Source: Effusibacillus lacus | GTDB taxonomy: Bacteria > Bacillota > Bacilli > Tumebacillales > Effusibacillaceae | DNA: 64,000 bases | Assembly: GCF_002335525.1 (NCBI RefSeq) | Contig: NZ_BDUF01000003.1 | Span: forward strand, 40,675 to 104,674 | Direction of reading: 5' to 3' | Shown here: piece after piece, positions 52,945 through 61,845 of the stretch | Position numbering within the stretch: the first letter of the stretch is position 1 | Layout of the letters: every line of letters starts with the position of its first letter | Notes under the pieces: model-generated | Seen by the model: the letters and a program-made list of their open reading frames with translations, nothing else | What the model was told of the DNA's origin: nothing | Database searches by the model: none | Program-made: the position numbers and the translations under genes

Positions 52945-53691
52945 ATGGGTGAATTCTTACATACACTGGACGGATGGTATGTCCTCCACGATTATAGAAC
53001 TGTTGACTGGGCAAGCTGGAAAGCCCTCCCACGGGAAGAGCGGCAGGCTGCAGTCGATGAATTGCTTACCCTGATGCGCGGATGGCAATCGATTGAGGAG
53101 AAGAAAGAAGGAAGTACTGCTGCGTTCACCATCGTCGGGCAAAAGGCGGATCTGCTGTTCATGAACCTCCGCCCCACTTTGGAAGAACTGGGCGAACTGG
53201 AGACAGCCCTGAACAAAACCCGGTTTGCCGAGTTCCTGATTCCGGTCTACTCTTATGTATCCGTTGTGGAACTGGGCAACTACCTTCCGAAAGAAGGGGT
53301 CGATCCTTATGCGGACCCGGTCATTCAAAACCGCCTCTACCCCATTTTGCCCAAGATGAAAAATGTTTGTTTCTACCCGATGAACAAAAAGCGGGAAGGC
53401 AATGACAACTGGTACATGCTGTCTCTCGAACAACGCCGCGATCTGATGCGGGCCCACGGTCTGACCGGACGCAAATATGCGGGCAAAATTGTCCAGATCA
53501 TCTCCGGTTCCACCGGCCTCGATGACTGGGAATGGGGCGTCACGCTCTTCTCCGACGACCCGCTCGAATTCAAAAAGATTGTAACGGAGATGCGCTTCGA
53601 CGAAGTCAGCGCCCGCTTCGGCGAATTCGGCGAATTCCTGGTTGGAACGCGGATTGACGGGGAACAGCTGGCAAAATATCTGGAAGTGTGA
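52945..53691 (+). CDS. hemQ: Coproheme decarboxylase HemQ (ChdC)
   Basis: A 248-residue member of the chlorite dismutase family that oxidatively decarboxylates coproheme to haem B, the last step of the Gram-positive pathway. The reactive Tyr is in the [14 protein letters not shown] stretch (about 142) and the proximal His in the following region near residue 170 would be in [23 protein letters not shown] 52945 with AAGGAG upstream is chosen. glnK follows 35 bases later. Confidence 0.93.
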   Translation: MGEFLHTLDGWYVLHDYRTVDWASWKALPREERQAAVDELLTLMRGWQSIEEKKEGSTAAFTIVGQKADLLFMNLRPTLEELGELETALNKTRFAEFLIPVYSYVSVVELGNYLPKEGVDPYADPVIQNRLYPILPKMKNVCFYPMNKKREGNDNWYMLSLEQRRDLMRAHGLTGRKYAGKIVQIISGSTGLDDWEWGVTLFSDDPLEFKKIVTEMRFDEVSARFGEFGEFLVGTRIDGEQLAKYLEV

Positions 53692-53726
53692 GGGGACAAA
53701 CTGTTTTTGTTACGGAGTGATTCTTT

Positions 53727-54074
53727 ATGAAGAAAATCGAGGCTATCATCCGTCCGGAGAAACTGCAGGATGTGATATCGGAACTGCGTGAAGTGGGTAT
53801 CACCGGTTTTACCGTGATTCAGGCACAAGGACGGGGCCAACAAAAGAATTCTACCGGGGTGTACCGTGGCCACACCTACTCCATAAACCTTCATCCAAAA
53901 CTCAAAATGGAGATTGTCGTCTCTGATTCCTTCGTGAAACCGGCCATTGACGCCATAATCAAAGCTGCCCAAACGGGTGAAATGGGAGACGGAAAAATTT
54001 TTGTCTACCCTGTACAGGAAGCCTACAACATTCGTACCGGAAAAATTGATGAAACCATCGACGAATTAAAGTAA
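53727..54074 (+). CDS. glnK: Nitrogen regulatory PII protein
   Basis: A 115-residue PII trimer subunit. It starts MKKIEAIIRPEKL, and the T-loop region spans about 37-55 (QGRGQQKNSTGVYRGHTYSI); the usual uridylylated Tyr51 position is in YRGHTY. The B-loop is TGEMGDGKIFVYPV. It binds ATP/ADP and 2-oxoglutarate and plugs AmtB under high ammonium. It is followed by a terminator and then amtB with its own promoter. Confidence 0.95.
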   Translation: MKKIEAIIRPEKLQDVISELREVGITGFTVIQAQGRGQQKNSTGVYRGHTYSINLHPKLKMEIVVSDSFVKPAIDAIIKAAQTGEMGDGKIFVYPVQEAYNIRTGKIDETIDELK

Positions 54075-54080
54075 CGATTT

Positions 54081-54109
54081 CCCTCTGGCAGCAGAGGGAT
54101 ATTTTTTTT
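54081..54109 (+). terminator. Terminator after glnK
   Basis: CCCTCTG and CAGAGGG pair around GCAG, followed by ATATTTTTTTT. Confidence 0.88.
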
Positions 54110-54117
54110 ATAATTTA

Positions 54118-54169
54118 TGTCATATAATATAACATATAATGTTGACAAACATAACACTAATTGTATACT
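54118..54169 (+). promoter_or_regulatory. amtB promoter with GlnR/TnrA-type boxes
   Basis: TGTCA-N7-TAACA (54118-54134) fits the TnrA/GlnR consensus TGTNA-N7-TNACA exactly; a second near-match, TGTTG-N7-TAACA (54140-54156), covers the -35. The promoter is TTGACA (54142-54147), a 16-base spacer and TATACT (54164-54169). A box upstream (activation by TnrA) and one on the -35 (repression by GlnR) would give nitrogen control. Confidence 0.7.
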
Positions 54170-54204
54170 AGAACTAATTGATCACTAAAAAGGGGGTTGT
54201 TCCA

Positions 54205-55494
54205 ATGGATGTAACAACCGGTTTAAATACCATATGGGTGATACTTGCCGCTGCCATGATCATATTCATGGAGGGGGGGTTCAGTTTGCTGGAAGCGGGT
54301 TTGGTCCGAACCAAAAACGCTGTCAATGTCACAATGAAAATCTTTGTCGACCTGACATTCGGCGCCTTGGCATTCTATGCGATAGGTTACGCCCTCATGT
54401 TTGGAGCGGATTGGCTGGGGCTGATCGGCCTTCAGTTCAACGCAACCAGCGAAGGAACAACCCCTAACGGTTTGCCATTGTCAGCGGTTGTCCTGTTTCA
54501 GATCGCCTTTGCCATGGCTGTAGCCTCCATCATCTCGGGGGCCGTAGCGGAACGGATGAAATTCCCGGCTTATATTGTCATTGTGATACTGGTTTGTGGG
54601 CTGCTGTACCCAATTTCCGGCCATTGGGTATGGGGCGGCGGATGGCTCCAGCAGTTGGGCATGAAGGATTTCGCCGGGTCAGCGGCCATACATGCAATGG
54701 GTGGTTTCGCCGCACTGGCCCTGGCCATGATTCTCGGTCCAAGAAAGAATCGCTTCAACAAAGACGGCAGCGCGAATGTCTTCGCGCCGAGCAATATTCC
54801 CTTGGCTTCCGCCGGCGGCTTTATCCTTTGGTTCGGCTGGTTTGGATTTAATGCGGGAAGTACTTTAAATGCACTGGACGCCAACTTGTCCAGCATTGCT
54901 CTTAATACGTTCCTGGCTGCAGCAGCAGGCGGAGCTTCCGCCATTCTCTTCAGTATGGCTCGCTTTAAAGCGGCGGACCCAAGTATGGCGATCAACGGCT
55001 CCCTGGCGGGGTTGGTGGCCATTACCGCCGGATGTGCGTTTGTGGGACCCAAATCAGCCATTCTGATTGGTCTGATTGGCGGGGTTCTCGTAATTCTGGC
55101 AACTGGTTGGATTGACAAGTTGAAAGTGGACGACCCCGTAGGGGCTGTTGCGGTACATGGATTCAACGGGGTTTTTGGCACTTTGGCGGTGGGTCTGTTT
55201 GACCTGAGTGAGGGTCTGTTGACAACCGGCAATACGGATCTGCTTCTGATTCAGTTGTTAGGTGTTGGGGTCGTTTCCGTGTGGGGATTCGGTTCCGCAT
55301 ATCTGGTGGGGCAACTGATCAAGAGGACCATCGGAATCCGGGTGACGGCTGCCGAAGAGGAACAAGGCCTTGATATCGTGGCACATGGCATTCCCGCATA
55401 CAACGAACTGGAGAGATTCAGCGATGCGAATCCGGTTCCCGGCTTCCATGTCCCGGTTCCCGAACCGAGTCCCAAACCGGTCTTGCAGGAGTAG
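54205..55494 (+). CDS. amtB: Ammonium transporter
   Basis: An 11-helix Amt/Rh channel of 429 residues. It shows the pore signatures EAGLVRTKNAVNV, SGAVAERMKF and the twin-His region (AAIHAMGGFAALALA and AVHGFNGVFGTLA). The ATG at 54205 has AAGGGGG upstream. It is linked to glnK. A polar cytoplasmic tail ends in Pro/Glu-rich residues. Confidence 0.95.
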   Translation: MDVTTGLNTIWVILAAAMIIFMEGGFSLLEAGLVRTKNAVNVTMKIFVDLTFGALAFYAIGYALMFGADWLGLIGLQFNATSEGTTPNGLPLSAVVLFQIAFAMAVASIISGAVAERMKFPAYIVIVILVCGLLYPISGHWVWGGGWLQQLGMKDFAGSAAIHAMGGFAALALAMILGPRKNRFNKDGSANVFAPSNIPLASAGGFILWFGWFGFNAGSTLNALDANLSSIALNTFLAAAAGGASAILFSMARFKAADPSMAINGSLAGLVAITAGCAFVGPKSAILIGLIGGVLVILATGWIDKLKVDDPVGAVAVHGFNGVFGTLAVGLFDLSEGLLTTGNTDLLLIQLLGVGVVSVWGFGSAYLVGQLIKRTIGIRVTAAEEEQGLDIVAHGIPAYNELERFSDANPVPGFHVPVPEPSPKPVLQE

Positions 55495-55500
55495 TGATAC

Positions 55501-55539
55501 GCCCCAGCCTTAGGTAACTTATCTTAGGCTGGGGCGTGT
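55501..55539 (+). terminator. Terminator of amtB
   Basis: CGCCCCAGCCT and AGGCTGGGGCG form an 11-bp stem after the amtB stop. Confidence 0.8.
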
Positions 55540-55609
55540 GTTGTCTGTATGAGATTGTGTCGGCACTTCCTTGCCATGACTCGAAGCACCTTCCGCAAGG
55601 AAGGGCGGG

Positions 55610-55693
55610 CTACAGTTTCTCGATTACCTTGTCGATCAATCCATACTCCAAAGCTTCCTGCGCCGACATGAAGTTGTCACGGTCCCTAAACAT
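55610..55693 (-). pseudogene. 3' remnant of a clpP gene
   Basis: Read on the minus strand, 27 codons give FRDRDNFMSAQEALEYGLI, continuing DKVIEKL and a TAG stop. This matches the extreme C-terminus of ClpP (DRDNFMSAEEAKEYGLID in type). No catalytic part (Ser or His) is present; the cyclase gene ends only eight bases upstream. It looks like the tail of a lost or rearranged clpP copy. The codons are still intact, so the event may be recent, or a small peptide could be made from the ATG at 55693. Confidence 0.72.
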
Positions 55694-55700
55694 AACACGT

Positions 55701-56333
55701 TCAACCTAAGAGTCCTTCAATCAGCACGACCCGCGCAGGTGCCGCTTCCGTCTTGAGCAATTTGATGGGAGCCCCCACCAGAAAGTAGCCCCCTTCAGGC
55801 ACTTCTCCCAAGCGCAACCCCTCAATCACCACAATGTCAGCTGCAAACAATGTCTTGTGGGTTGGATGGCCCGGTTGGCTGCGTTCAACTCCCAAAGCGT
55901 CAATGCCAACACCCCTGACCCTGCAATCACTAAGAAAACGGGCACCGTCCTCCGCCAGGTAGACAAACTCCGGGTCAAATTCGTCCTTCAGAGAATTGCG
56001 GGTCTTGAGCAAGATGAATTCGCCTTCCCGAATGTCGAAGGGTTTCAAATCGCCGCGTCCGATTCCCCCCTCAGTCCTGGTAAGATCTAATACGCGGCAA
56101 GGACCGACAAACCGCTCCACGGGGAATACCCGCATGGAATCCCCGTTCGGCATCATATGGAGAGGCGCATCCGCATGTGTCCCCGTGTGGACATCCATGT
56201 CAATCCTCGATTCCCTGGCGGTCGCTGTGTCGAAATCCTGCACCACCCGGATCTTCGGCTGTTTCTCCGGCTTATTTTTGTATACGGGCATGCCTTCAAA
56301 GATCGGCATGGATACATCGTACACTTTGTACAC
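55701..56333 (-). CDS. Cyclase family protein (kynurenine formamidase-like)
   Basis: A metal-dependent hydrolase of 210 residues. The family metal motif HTGTHADAPLH (about 48-58) is intact, with further conserved strings VLDLT, ILLKT and GIDALGVE. Members include KynB and polyketide-type cyclases; no tryptophan-degradation genes are adjacent, so the substrate is open. It begins four bases after the zwf stop on the same strand. Confidence 0.85.
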   Translation of the reverse strand: MYKVYDVSMPIFEGMPVYKNKPEKQPKIRVVQDFDTATARESRIDMDVHTGTHADAPLHMMPNGDSMRVFPVERFVGPCRVLDLTRTEGGIGRGDLKPFDIREGEFILLKTRNSLKDEFDPEFVYLAEDGARFLSDCRVRGVGIDALGVERSQPGHPTHKTLFAADIVVIEGLRLGEVPEGGYFLVGAPIKLLKTEAAPARVVLIEGLLG

Positions 56334-56337
56334 AAAT

Positions 56338-57912
56338 CTACCCCCTCGTCAGTACGGGAAACTGCTCAACCGGATGGACCAGGTGCGGGGCTTGCTCAAC
56401 CGCCTGAACCAAGGGCTGGGCTTGCGGGTCATAGACCGGAAGCCATTTGGCGCCGTTCTGGGCCAATAATCGATCCGCCTCGTCCGGCCCCCATGAACCG
56501 GCTGCATAGAAAGACAAGGGCAGATCGAACCGCTCCCAGGCCTTTCTGATGGGATCGACGAACTTCCAGGCCAGCGATACCTCATCCCACCGTGTGAAGA
56601 AAGTGGAATCCCCTTGAATCGCATCCAGCAGCAGCCGTTCATAGGCTTCCGGCGATTCCTGGCCACAGTTGTTGCAAAACTCCATGGCAATTGGGATCAC
56701 GTCCCGGTCTGTCCCCTGCTTTTTTGCGTTCAGAAGCATATAGATGCCTTCCTCCGGGTTGATCCGGATAATGAGCAGGTTGGGGCCGAGATCCCCTTTT
56801 TTATTGAAATAGATATTGGGCATGTCTTTGAACCGGATCACTATTTCTGTCACCTTTTTCGGCATTCGTTTTCCAGTCCGTATGTAAAATGGGACACCTG
56901 CCCAACGGAAGTTGTCTACATACAATTGCGCCGCCACATAGGTCTCCGTAAGAGACTCGGAATTCACATTCGGTTCCTGGCGATACCCCGGAACCGGTTT
57001 GCCATTCACAGTTCCCTCTCTATATTGCCCCCGCACCACATAGTGACGGACCTCCTCTTCCGTATAGCGGCGAAGGGAGCGCAGCACCTTCACTTTTTCG
57101 TCGCGGATCGCTTCCGTATTCAGACGGCTGGGCGGCTCCATGGCAGTCATCATGACCATTTGCAGCATGTGGTTTTGCACCATGTCGCGAAGAGCTCCCG
57201 CCTGCTCGTAGTAGGATGCGCGGTCTTCCACCCCCACCGTTTCACTGGCTGTAATCTGAATGTTGTCAATGTGACGATTGTTCCAAAGCGGTTCAAACAG
57301 GGAGTTGGCAAACCGGATGACCTCAATGTTCTGAATCATTTCCTTGCCCAAATAATGATCGATCCGGAAGATTTCCTCCTCCTCAAAGGACTGCCGGATT
57401 TGCTCATTGAGCGCCTTGGCGGAGGGATAATCGTGGCCAAAAGGCTTCTCGATGATCAGCCGTTTCCCCACTTGGGCGCTGGCCACCCCTGAGGATTTGA
57501 GGTGGTTGGTAACCGGCCCGAACAAATCGGGAGCAATCGCAAGATAAAACAAGCGGTTCCCGGCACGTCCAAGCTCCTGTTCCTTCTTCCCGACTACGGA
57601 CAGCAGTTCCTTGTACGCCTCCGCATTCTTTACATCCAGTGATACATACTCAAACCGCCCGATAAAACTCATCCACTCCCGCTCTTCCACAGAAATCCGG
57701 GAATGGGTCCGAACCGCATCATGGACCATCTGGTGAAAATCAGATTGTCCGATCGGTGAGCGACCCACTCCAACCACAGCAAAATGGTGCTGCAACAAGT
57801 TGGTACGATAAAGTCCATATAGGGCCGGAAACAGTTTGCGTTTCGCCAGGTCTCCCGTTGCCCCGAAAATCACCAGCACAAAGGGAAGTGAATTGTCTGA
57901 ATGTGTAGGCAC
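56338..57912 (-). CDS. zwf: Glucose-6-phosphate 1-dehydrogenase
   Basis: A 524-residue NADP enzyme that opens the oxidative pentose phosphate route. The N-terminal VIFGATGDLAKRKLFPALY (nucleotide motif) and the active-site signature RIDHYLGKEMIQN (about 190-202) are intact. The likely start is GTG 57912 with GGGAG ten bases upstream; the frame is open to 58017 but has no site there. It is cotranscribed with the cyclase gene. Confidence 0.93.
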   Translation of the reverse strand: MPTHSDNSLPFVLVIFGATGDLAKRKLFPALYGLYRTNLLQHHFAVVGVGRSPIGQSDFHQMVHDAVRTHSRISVEEREWMSFIGRFEYVSLDVKNAEAYKELLSVVGKKEQELGRAGNRLFYLAIAPDLFGPVTNHLKSSGVASAQVGKRLIIEKPFGHDYPSAKALNEQIRQSFEEEEIFRIDHYLGKEMIQNIEVIRFANSLFEPLWNNRHIDNIQITASETVGVEDRASYYEQAGALRDMVQNHMLQMVMMTAMEPPSRLNTEAIRDEKVKVLRSLRRYTEEEVRHYVVRGQYREGTVNGKPVPGYRQEPNVNSESLTETYVAAQLYVDNFRWAGVPFYIRTGKRMPKKVTEIVIRFKDMPNIYFNKKGDLGPNLLIIRINPEEGIYMLLNAKKQGTDRDVIPIAMEFCNNCGQESPEAYERLLLDAIQGDSTFFTRWDEVSLAWKFVDPIRKAWERFDLPLSFYAAGSWGPDEADRLLAQNGAKWLPVYDPQAQPLVQAVEQAPHLVHPVEQFPVLTRG

Positions 57913-58080
57913 TTGCCAGCAACTCCCGTCTGCAGATTCCAAATTTGACTGTTTGTAGTCTGTCCTTTTGCCGCAGATTAAATAAATCGACACCAAATGT
58001 ACGGAATGAAACCGCACTCTTGGGAAAAACTAGGAATGGCGAAACAGGAACAAGGAACCAACTTGCGGGAGGAATCGGAA

Positions 58081-58218
58081 ATGGAGTATACCTGCTATTA
58101 TTGCGAGCACAAGACCGACAAGGTGCATCACGTAACCTTGTACGAAAAGGATCGGGAACACGATGAACTTCTGTGCCCGGAATGTTATTCCGAGTGGCTG
58201 GCGTCGTTGAAGGGTTAG
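58081..58218 (+). CDS. Small zinc-ribbon protein
   Basis: A 45-residue protein with two CxxC pairs (CYYC at 5-8 and CPEC at about 35-38) separated by a polar stretch with HH, typical of a zinc ribbon. The ATG at 58081 has GGGAGG eight bases upstream; a longer frame to 57997 is open but less well supported. It lies on the opposite strand from its neighbours. The function is unknown; small zinc ribbons often bind nucleic acid or protein. Confidence 0.6.
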   Translation: MEYTCYYCEHKTDKVHHVTLYEKDREHDELLCPECYSEWLASLKG

Positions 58219-58278
58219 AAGAAACCCCAGACCGTTTCATTACGGCCTGGGGAAATCCAAGGGTCAGACAGCATTTTG

Positions 58279-58716
58279 TTATCGAATCTCTTTTTCAATG
58301 AACAACTGAATCCGTTCCCGAATCGCATCCCGCACTTCGCGGAACTTCTGCCGAACCTCTTCTTCCGTTCCCGTGGCTTTTGCCGGGTCTTCAACCCCCC
58401 AATGCATCCGCTTGACATGCGGGGGAGTTACGGGGCATTTGTCATTGGCATCCCCGCAAAGGGTGATCACATAATCCGCTTTATTGAGAATTTCAGGATC
58501 AATCAGATCGGATGTCTGGCTTGAGATGTCGATGCCTGCCTCCTTCATAATCTCCACAGCTCGTGGATTGAGACCATGGGTCTCAATGCCGGCACTGTAG
58601 ACTTCCACTCTGTCACCCCCGAAATGCTTGCCCCACCCTTCCGCCATCTGGCTGCGGCAAGAGTTTCCCGTGCACAGAAAATAAACGATCTTTTTCCTGT
58701 CCGCCATGGTCGTCAC
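58279..58716 (-). CDS. arsC: Arsenate reductase, thioredoxin-coupled (LMW-PTP type)
   Basis: A 145-residue enzyme that reduces arsenate to arsenite. The P-loop [13 protein letters not shown] (about 15-27) and the second catalytic segment [18 protein letters not shown] with two Cys (about 84-101) form the three-Cys relay of the B. subtilis-type ArsC. ATG 58716 overlaps the end of the acr3 gene. Confidence 0.94.
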   Translation of the reverse strand: MTTMADRKKIVYFLCTGNSCRSQMAEGWGKHFGGDRVEVYSAGIETHGLNPRAVEIMKEAGIDISSQTSDLIDPEILNKADYVITLCGDANDKCPVTPPHVKRMHWGVEDPAKATGTEEEVRQKFREVRDAIRERIQLFIEKEIR

Positions 58717-59771
58717 CCTTTCATCCGCTTTAGTTCCGGAGTTTTAAAGAATTTCTTTTGAAACCAGAGCGCCACATTGACCAGAGCGATCATCACCGGC
58801 ACCTCCACCAACGGCCCGATTACGGCGGCAAACGCTGCCCCGGAGTGAATCCCGAACACCCCGACCGCTACGGCAATCGCCAGTTCAAAATTATTGCTGG
58901 CAGCCGTGAAAGAAAGGGTTGTGGTCACCGGGTAATCGGCACCGGCTTTTTTCCCCATGTAGAAAGAAATCAGGAACATCAGTATAAAGTAAATGAGAAG
59001 CGGGATTGCAATCCGCACCACATCCAGCGGCAACTGAACAATGACCTCTCCTTTGAGCGAGAACATGACGATGATCGTGAACAGCAGTGAAATCAAAGTG
59101 AGGGGGCTGATCCTGGGGATAAACACCGTTTCATACCAGGAACGCCCTTTCAGCTTCACGAGGGAGTAACGGGTAATCATTCCGGCCAAAAAAGGGATCC
59201 CCAAATAGACGAACACACTCTTTGCCACTTCTCCGATTGTGATGTTGACGATCATCCCCTGCAGCCCGAACAGGCCCGGCAGGACGGTCACAAAGAGGTA
59301 GGCGTAGAACGAGTAGAAAAACACCTGAAACAGGGAATTGAAAGCCACCAATCCGGCGGCATATTCGGTATCGCCTTTGGAAAGATCATTCCACACAATG
59401 ACCATGGCAATGCAGCGGGCCAGGCCAATCATGATCAGTCCCGCCATGTATTCGGGATACCCGTTCAGGAACACGATGGCCAGGACAAACATCAGGATGG
59501 GACCGATCACCCAGTTTTGCAAAAGAGACAGCCCCAATACCCTGCCGTCTTTAAACACCCGGCCCAATTCTTCATACCGGACTTTGGCAAGTGGAGGGTA
59601 CATCATCAAGATCAGGCCGATGGCAATCGGAATGGAAGTGGTGCCCGCCTGAAACTGATTCAGGTACGTCACAAACCCTGGAAACAAATACCCTGCACCT
59701 ATTCCAGCCACCATCGCGGCAAAGATCCAAAGGGTCAAGTACCGATCAAGGAAAGACAATCTCTTATTCAC
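58713..59771 (-). CDS. acr3: Arsenite efflux permease, ACR3 family
   Basis: A ten-helix arsenite exporter of about 352 residues. Family strings include [16 protein letters not shown], with the conserved Cys of ACR3, and the C-terminal [22 protein letters not shown]. The start is GTG 59771, overlapping the arsR stop by eight bases, so it is coupled. It expels the arsenite made by ArsC. Confidence 0.92.
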   Translation of the reverse strand: MNKRLSFLDRYLTLWIFAAMVAGIGAGYLFPGFVTYLNQFQAGTTSIPIAIGLILMMYPPLAKVRYEELGRVFKDGRVLGLSLLQNWVIGPILMFVLAIVFLNGYPEYMAGLIMIGLARCIAMVIVWNDLSKGDTEYAAGLVAFNSLFQVFFYSFYAYLFVTVLPGLFGLQGMIVNITIGEVAKSVFVYLGIPFLAGMITRYSLVKLKGRSWYETVFIPRISPLTLISLLFTIIVMFSLKGEVIVQLPLDVVRIAIPLLIYFILMFLISFYMGKKAGADYPVTTTLSFTAASNNFELAIAVAVGVFGIHSGAAFAAVIGPLVEVPVMIALVNVALWFQKKFFKTPELKRMKG

Positions 59772-60087
59772 AAGCAACCAACATCCCCTTCTCTTCCAGT
59801 TTCTTAAGCTCTTCCGACATATCCGGCAAACGGTCCAACAGGGTTCCGAGGTCCTGAATCTTATCACGATTGAGGGAATAGAACACCCATTGTCCCCTTC
59901 TTGTTTCTTTGACCAGACCCACTGATTTTAACCGGCTCATGTGTTTGGACACAGCCGGTTGAGAGATGTTGAAAATCGGGACCAGTTCACATACGCAGCA
60001 ATCCCGCACTCTCAGCAGGGACACGATTTTCAGCCGGGTCGGATCACCGAGGGCCTTGAACAACTCGGCCATCTTGTCGAATTCCAT
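59764..60087 (-). CDS. arsR: ArsR family metalloid-responsive repressor
   Basis: A 107-residue winged-helix repressor. The metal-binding motif is DCCVCELV (about 29-36), and the recognition helix is [17 protein letters not shown] (about 44-60). As(III) binding to the Cys pair releases the operator. It is the first gene of arsR-acr3-arsC. Confidence 0.94.
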   Translation of the reverse strand: MEFDKMAELFKALGDPTRLKIVSLLRVRDCCVCELVPIFNISQPAVSKHMSRLKSVGLVKETRRGQWVFYSLNRDKIQDLGTLLDRLPDMSEELKKLEEKGMLVACE

Positions 60088-60122
60088 TCGGAATCACCTT
60101 CTTTCCATGAACTCAAAATAAC

Positions 60123-60138
60123 ATAACCATATGGTTAT
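60123..60138 (-). promoter_or_regulatory. ars operator
   Basis: ATAACCATATGGTTAT is a perfect 16-bp palindrome about 35 bases upstream of the arsR start, in the place expected for the ArsR operator over its promoter. Confidence 0.75.
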
Positions 60139-60174
60139 ATCAATATGATTTTTGAGAACTTTTCCGTTAAATAT

Positions 60175-60199
60175 AAAAACCCTGCGAGGTTCCGCAGGG
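60175..60199 (-). terminator. Terminator of the sigma-factor operon
   Basis: CCCTGCG (60180-60186) pairs with CGCAGGG (60193-60199), followed on the minus strand by TTTTTATA. It closes the operon ending at 60225. Confidence 0.85.
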
Positions 60200-60224
60200 A
60201 GAGGAATTAAGTCTTGTACGTGGT

Positions 60225-61211
60225 TTATCGGTCAGTCCGAACCGTCGTCAAGTTCTTTTCAACGATTTCCACTCTTATGGAACGGCCGGTTAGATCCACA
60301 TCGGGTGGAGCAATCAGGCGCAGATGAACTGTTGCGCTCTCTTTCGGTCTGATCCGGGTGATGGTTTCATTGTGCAAATCAACAAAATACTTGTAAGTGA
60401 AAGGATCCATATCCTCATCCGCCGGATTTTTCGGAAAAAACACCATGGCCATCACATCGGCAAGCTGCAAGTCCGCAGAGTGCTTGTTCGTTACTTTGAC
60501 TTCGATATCGAAATATTGCTTCCGTTCCCCTTTCACATTGACGGATTGAATTTTCCAGGAGACGGCAGGCCGCTTCCAGGTCAGAGCCGGCAAACCGGGA
60601 AAATCGGACTGGGCGTTGTGACGGTAAACAAACGTCAGATGCGGAGGCCGGTCAATCAACCCGTTTGCTGAAGGGACAGGGGTCGGACGAAATTCCCATT
60701 TGACAGTCTTTCCGGGTTCCACAGGCTGATTGGGTCCGTCAACAAAATAATACCAAGTGTCAGAACCTCTGGATTCGCCGGTTTGGGAGGGAAAGAACAG
60801 GACTCCCTGAACCTGGTTATTGGTTAAGGGGAAAGCACCCATATTTCTTATGGTTGCATATACGGTCCGGCCGTCCGATTGGATTTTCTCCACTTCCACA
60901 GAGGCAACCCGCCAGGCAATGATTGGCTGTGCATCCCGTTTTTCGGCTACTTTCGCCGATTTTTGATTTTCCGTCATGTTGTTTATCACAGAATCGGATT
61001 TCCCTCCGATAAGCGGAGTCAGCAGAAAGACAATCATTGCCGCGGTGGAAACCAGAAACGTTCCGCCCCCCGCCAGGATTCGAAATTGCCTGTTCCGCTT
61101 CTGTCGTTTTGCTTTGTTCAGGATTTTGTCATGCAGCTCTTTGGAAAAAGGCATGGCGGGGCCGCTTTGCAGTGCGTCCCGCAGTTTATCCTCAAACGGG
61201 TCCATTGTCAT
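60225..61211 (-). CDS. Single-pass membrane protein, putative anti-sigma factor
   Basis: 328 residues: a cytoplasmic N-terminus (about 1-44), one membrane helix (about 45-68) and a long outer part. The outer part contains two copies of one domain: residues about 98-190 (WRVASVEV, ATIRNMG, FFPSQTG, YYFVDGPNQ) and about 218-315 (WKIQSVNV, EVKVTNKHS, FFPKNPAD, YKYFVDLHN). The gene overlaps the end of the sigma-factor gene by about 20 bases, a typical sign of a sigma/anti-sigma pair. The cytoplasmic part shows no clear zinc-anti-sigma motif, so the role is inferred. Confidence 0.7.
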   Translation of the reverse strand: MTMDPFEDKLRDALQSGPAMPFSKELHDKILNKAKRQKRNRQFRILAGGGTFLVSTAAMIVFLLTPLIGGKSDSVINNMTENQKSAKVAEKRDAQPIIAWRVASVEVEKIQSDGRTVYATIRNMGAFPLTNNQVQGVLFFPSQTGESRGSDTWYYFVDGPNQPVEPGKTVKWEFRPTPVPSANGLIDRPPHLTFVYRHNAQSDFPGLPALTWKRPAVSWKIQSVNVKGERKQYFDIEVKVTNKHSADLQLADVMAMVFFPKNPADEDMDPFTYKYFVDLHNETITRIRPKESATVHLRLIAPPDVDLTGRSIRVEIVEKNLTTVRTDR

Positions 61212-61803
61212 CGTTCACCTTCCTGCCAATTTGTGTCTCCAGCTTTTCCCTCGCGCGCTTCAATCTTGTTCTCGCCGTTTCTTCCTTTATCCCGAGTATT
61301 TCGGAGATTTCAGAGATCGGGAATCCTTCGCGATAGTACAAAACCACAACCTCTCTGTACTTGACGGGCAATTGGAAGACGGCATCCCAAATCAATTTTT
61401 TGAAGATGGAATCCATCACCTGTTCCTCAGCAGATGCGGATGCCTGCGAATGCAGGGACAACGGGTCCGCACTGGGAAGCAATTTGCGGAACAGAGCGGA
61501 TCGCAAATGATCTTTGGCGCAATTGATCGTGATCCGATAAATCCAGGTTTTCAGAGAACTTTGATACTGAAACCGGTCAAGGTGGGCAAATGCTTTCAGA
61601 AATGCGTCCTGAGCAATATCCTCCGCCTGCATCCGGTCTTTGACGTAAGAATAGGCCAGATTGATTACATCCTGGCCGTACTCCGACATTAACTCCTCCA
61701 ATTGAGCGTAACGATCCTCCCATACGGAGTGATAATACTGTTTGTGTCCGAGGATTTGTTCATTCATTTCCGTTTTCCCGTCTCCCGATTTTTTGGGCCT
61801 CAT
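61192..61803 (-). CDS. ECF-type RNA polymerase sigma factor
   Basis: A 203-residue ECF sigma factor. The region 2 stretch is INLAYSYVKDRMQAEDIAQDAFLKAFAHLDRFQ and region 4 is LPVKYREVVVLYYREGFPISEISEILGIKEETARTRLKRAREKL. It would direct RNA polymerase to promoters of an envelope-stress-like regulon. It lies 42 bases after the 539-residue membrane protein gene and overlaps the gene for its probable partner. Confidence 0.9.
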   Translation of the reverse strand: MRPKKSGDGKTEMNEQILGHKQYYHSVWEDRYAQLEELMSEYGQDVINLAYSYVKDRMQAEDIAQDAFLKAFAHLDRFQYQSSLKTWIYRITINCAKDHLRSALFRKLLPSADPLSLHSQASASAEEQVMDSIFKKLIWDAVFQLPVKYREVVVLYYREGFPISEISEILGIKEETARTRLKRAREKLETQIGRKVNDDNGPV

Positions 61804-61845
61804 GTTTGATCCTGCCTATTTGACGAAATTATTGTCTGAAATGGT

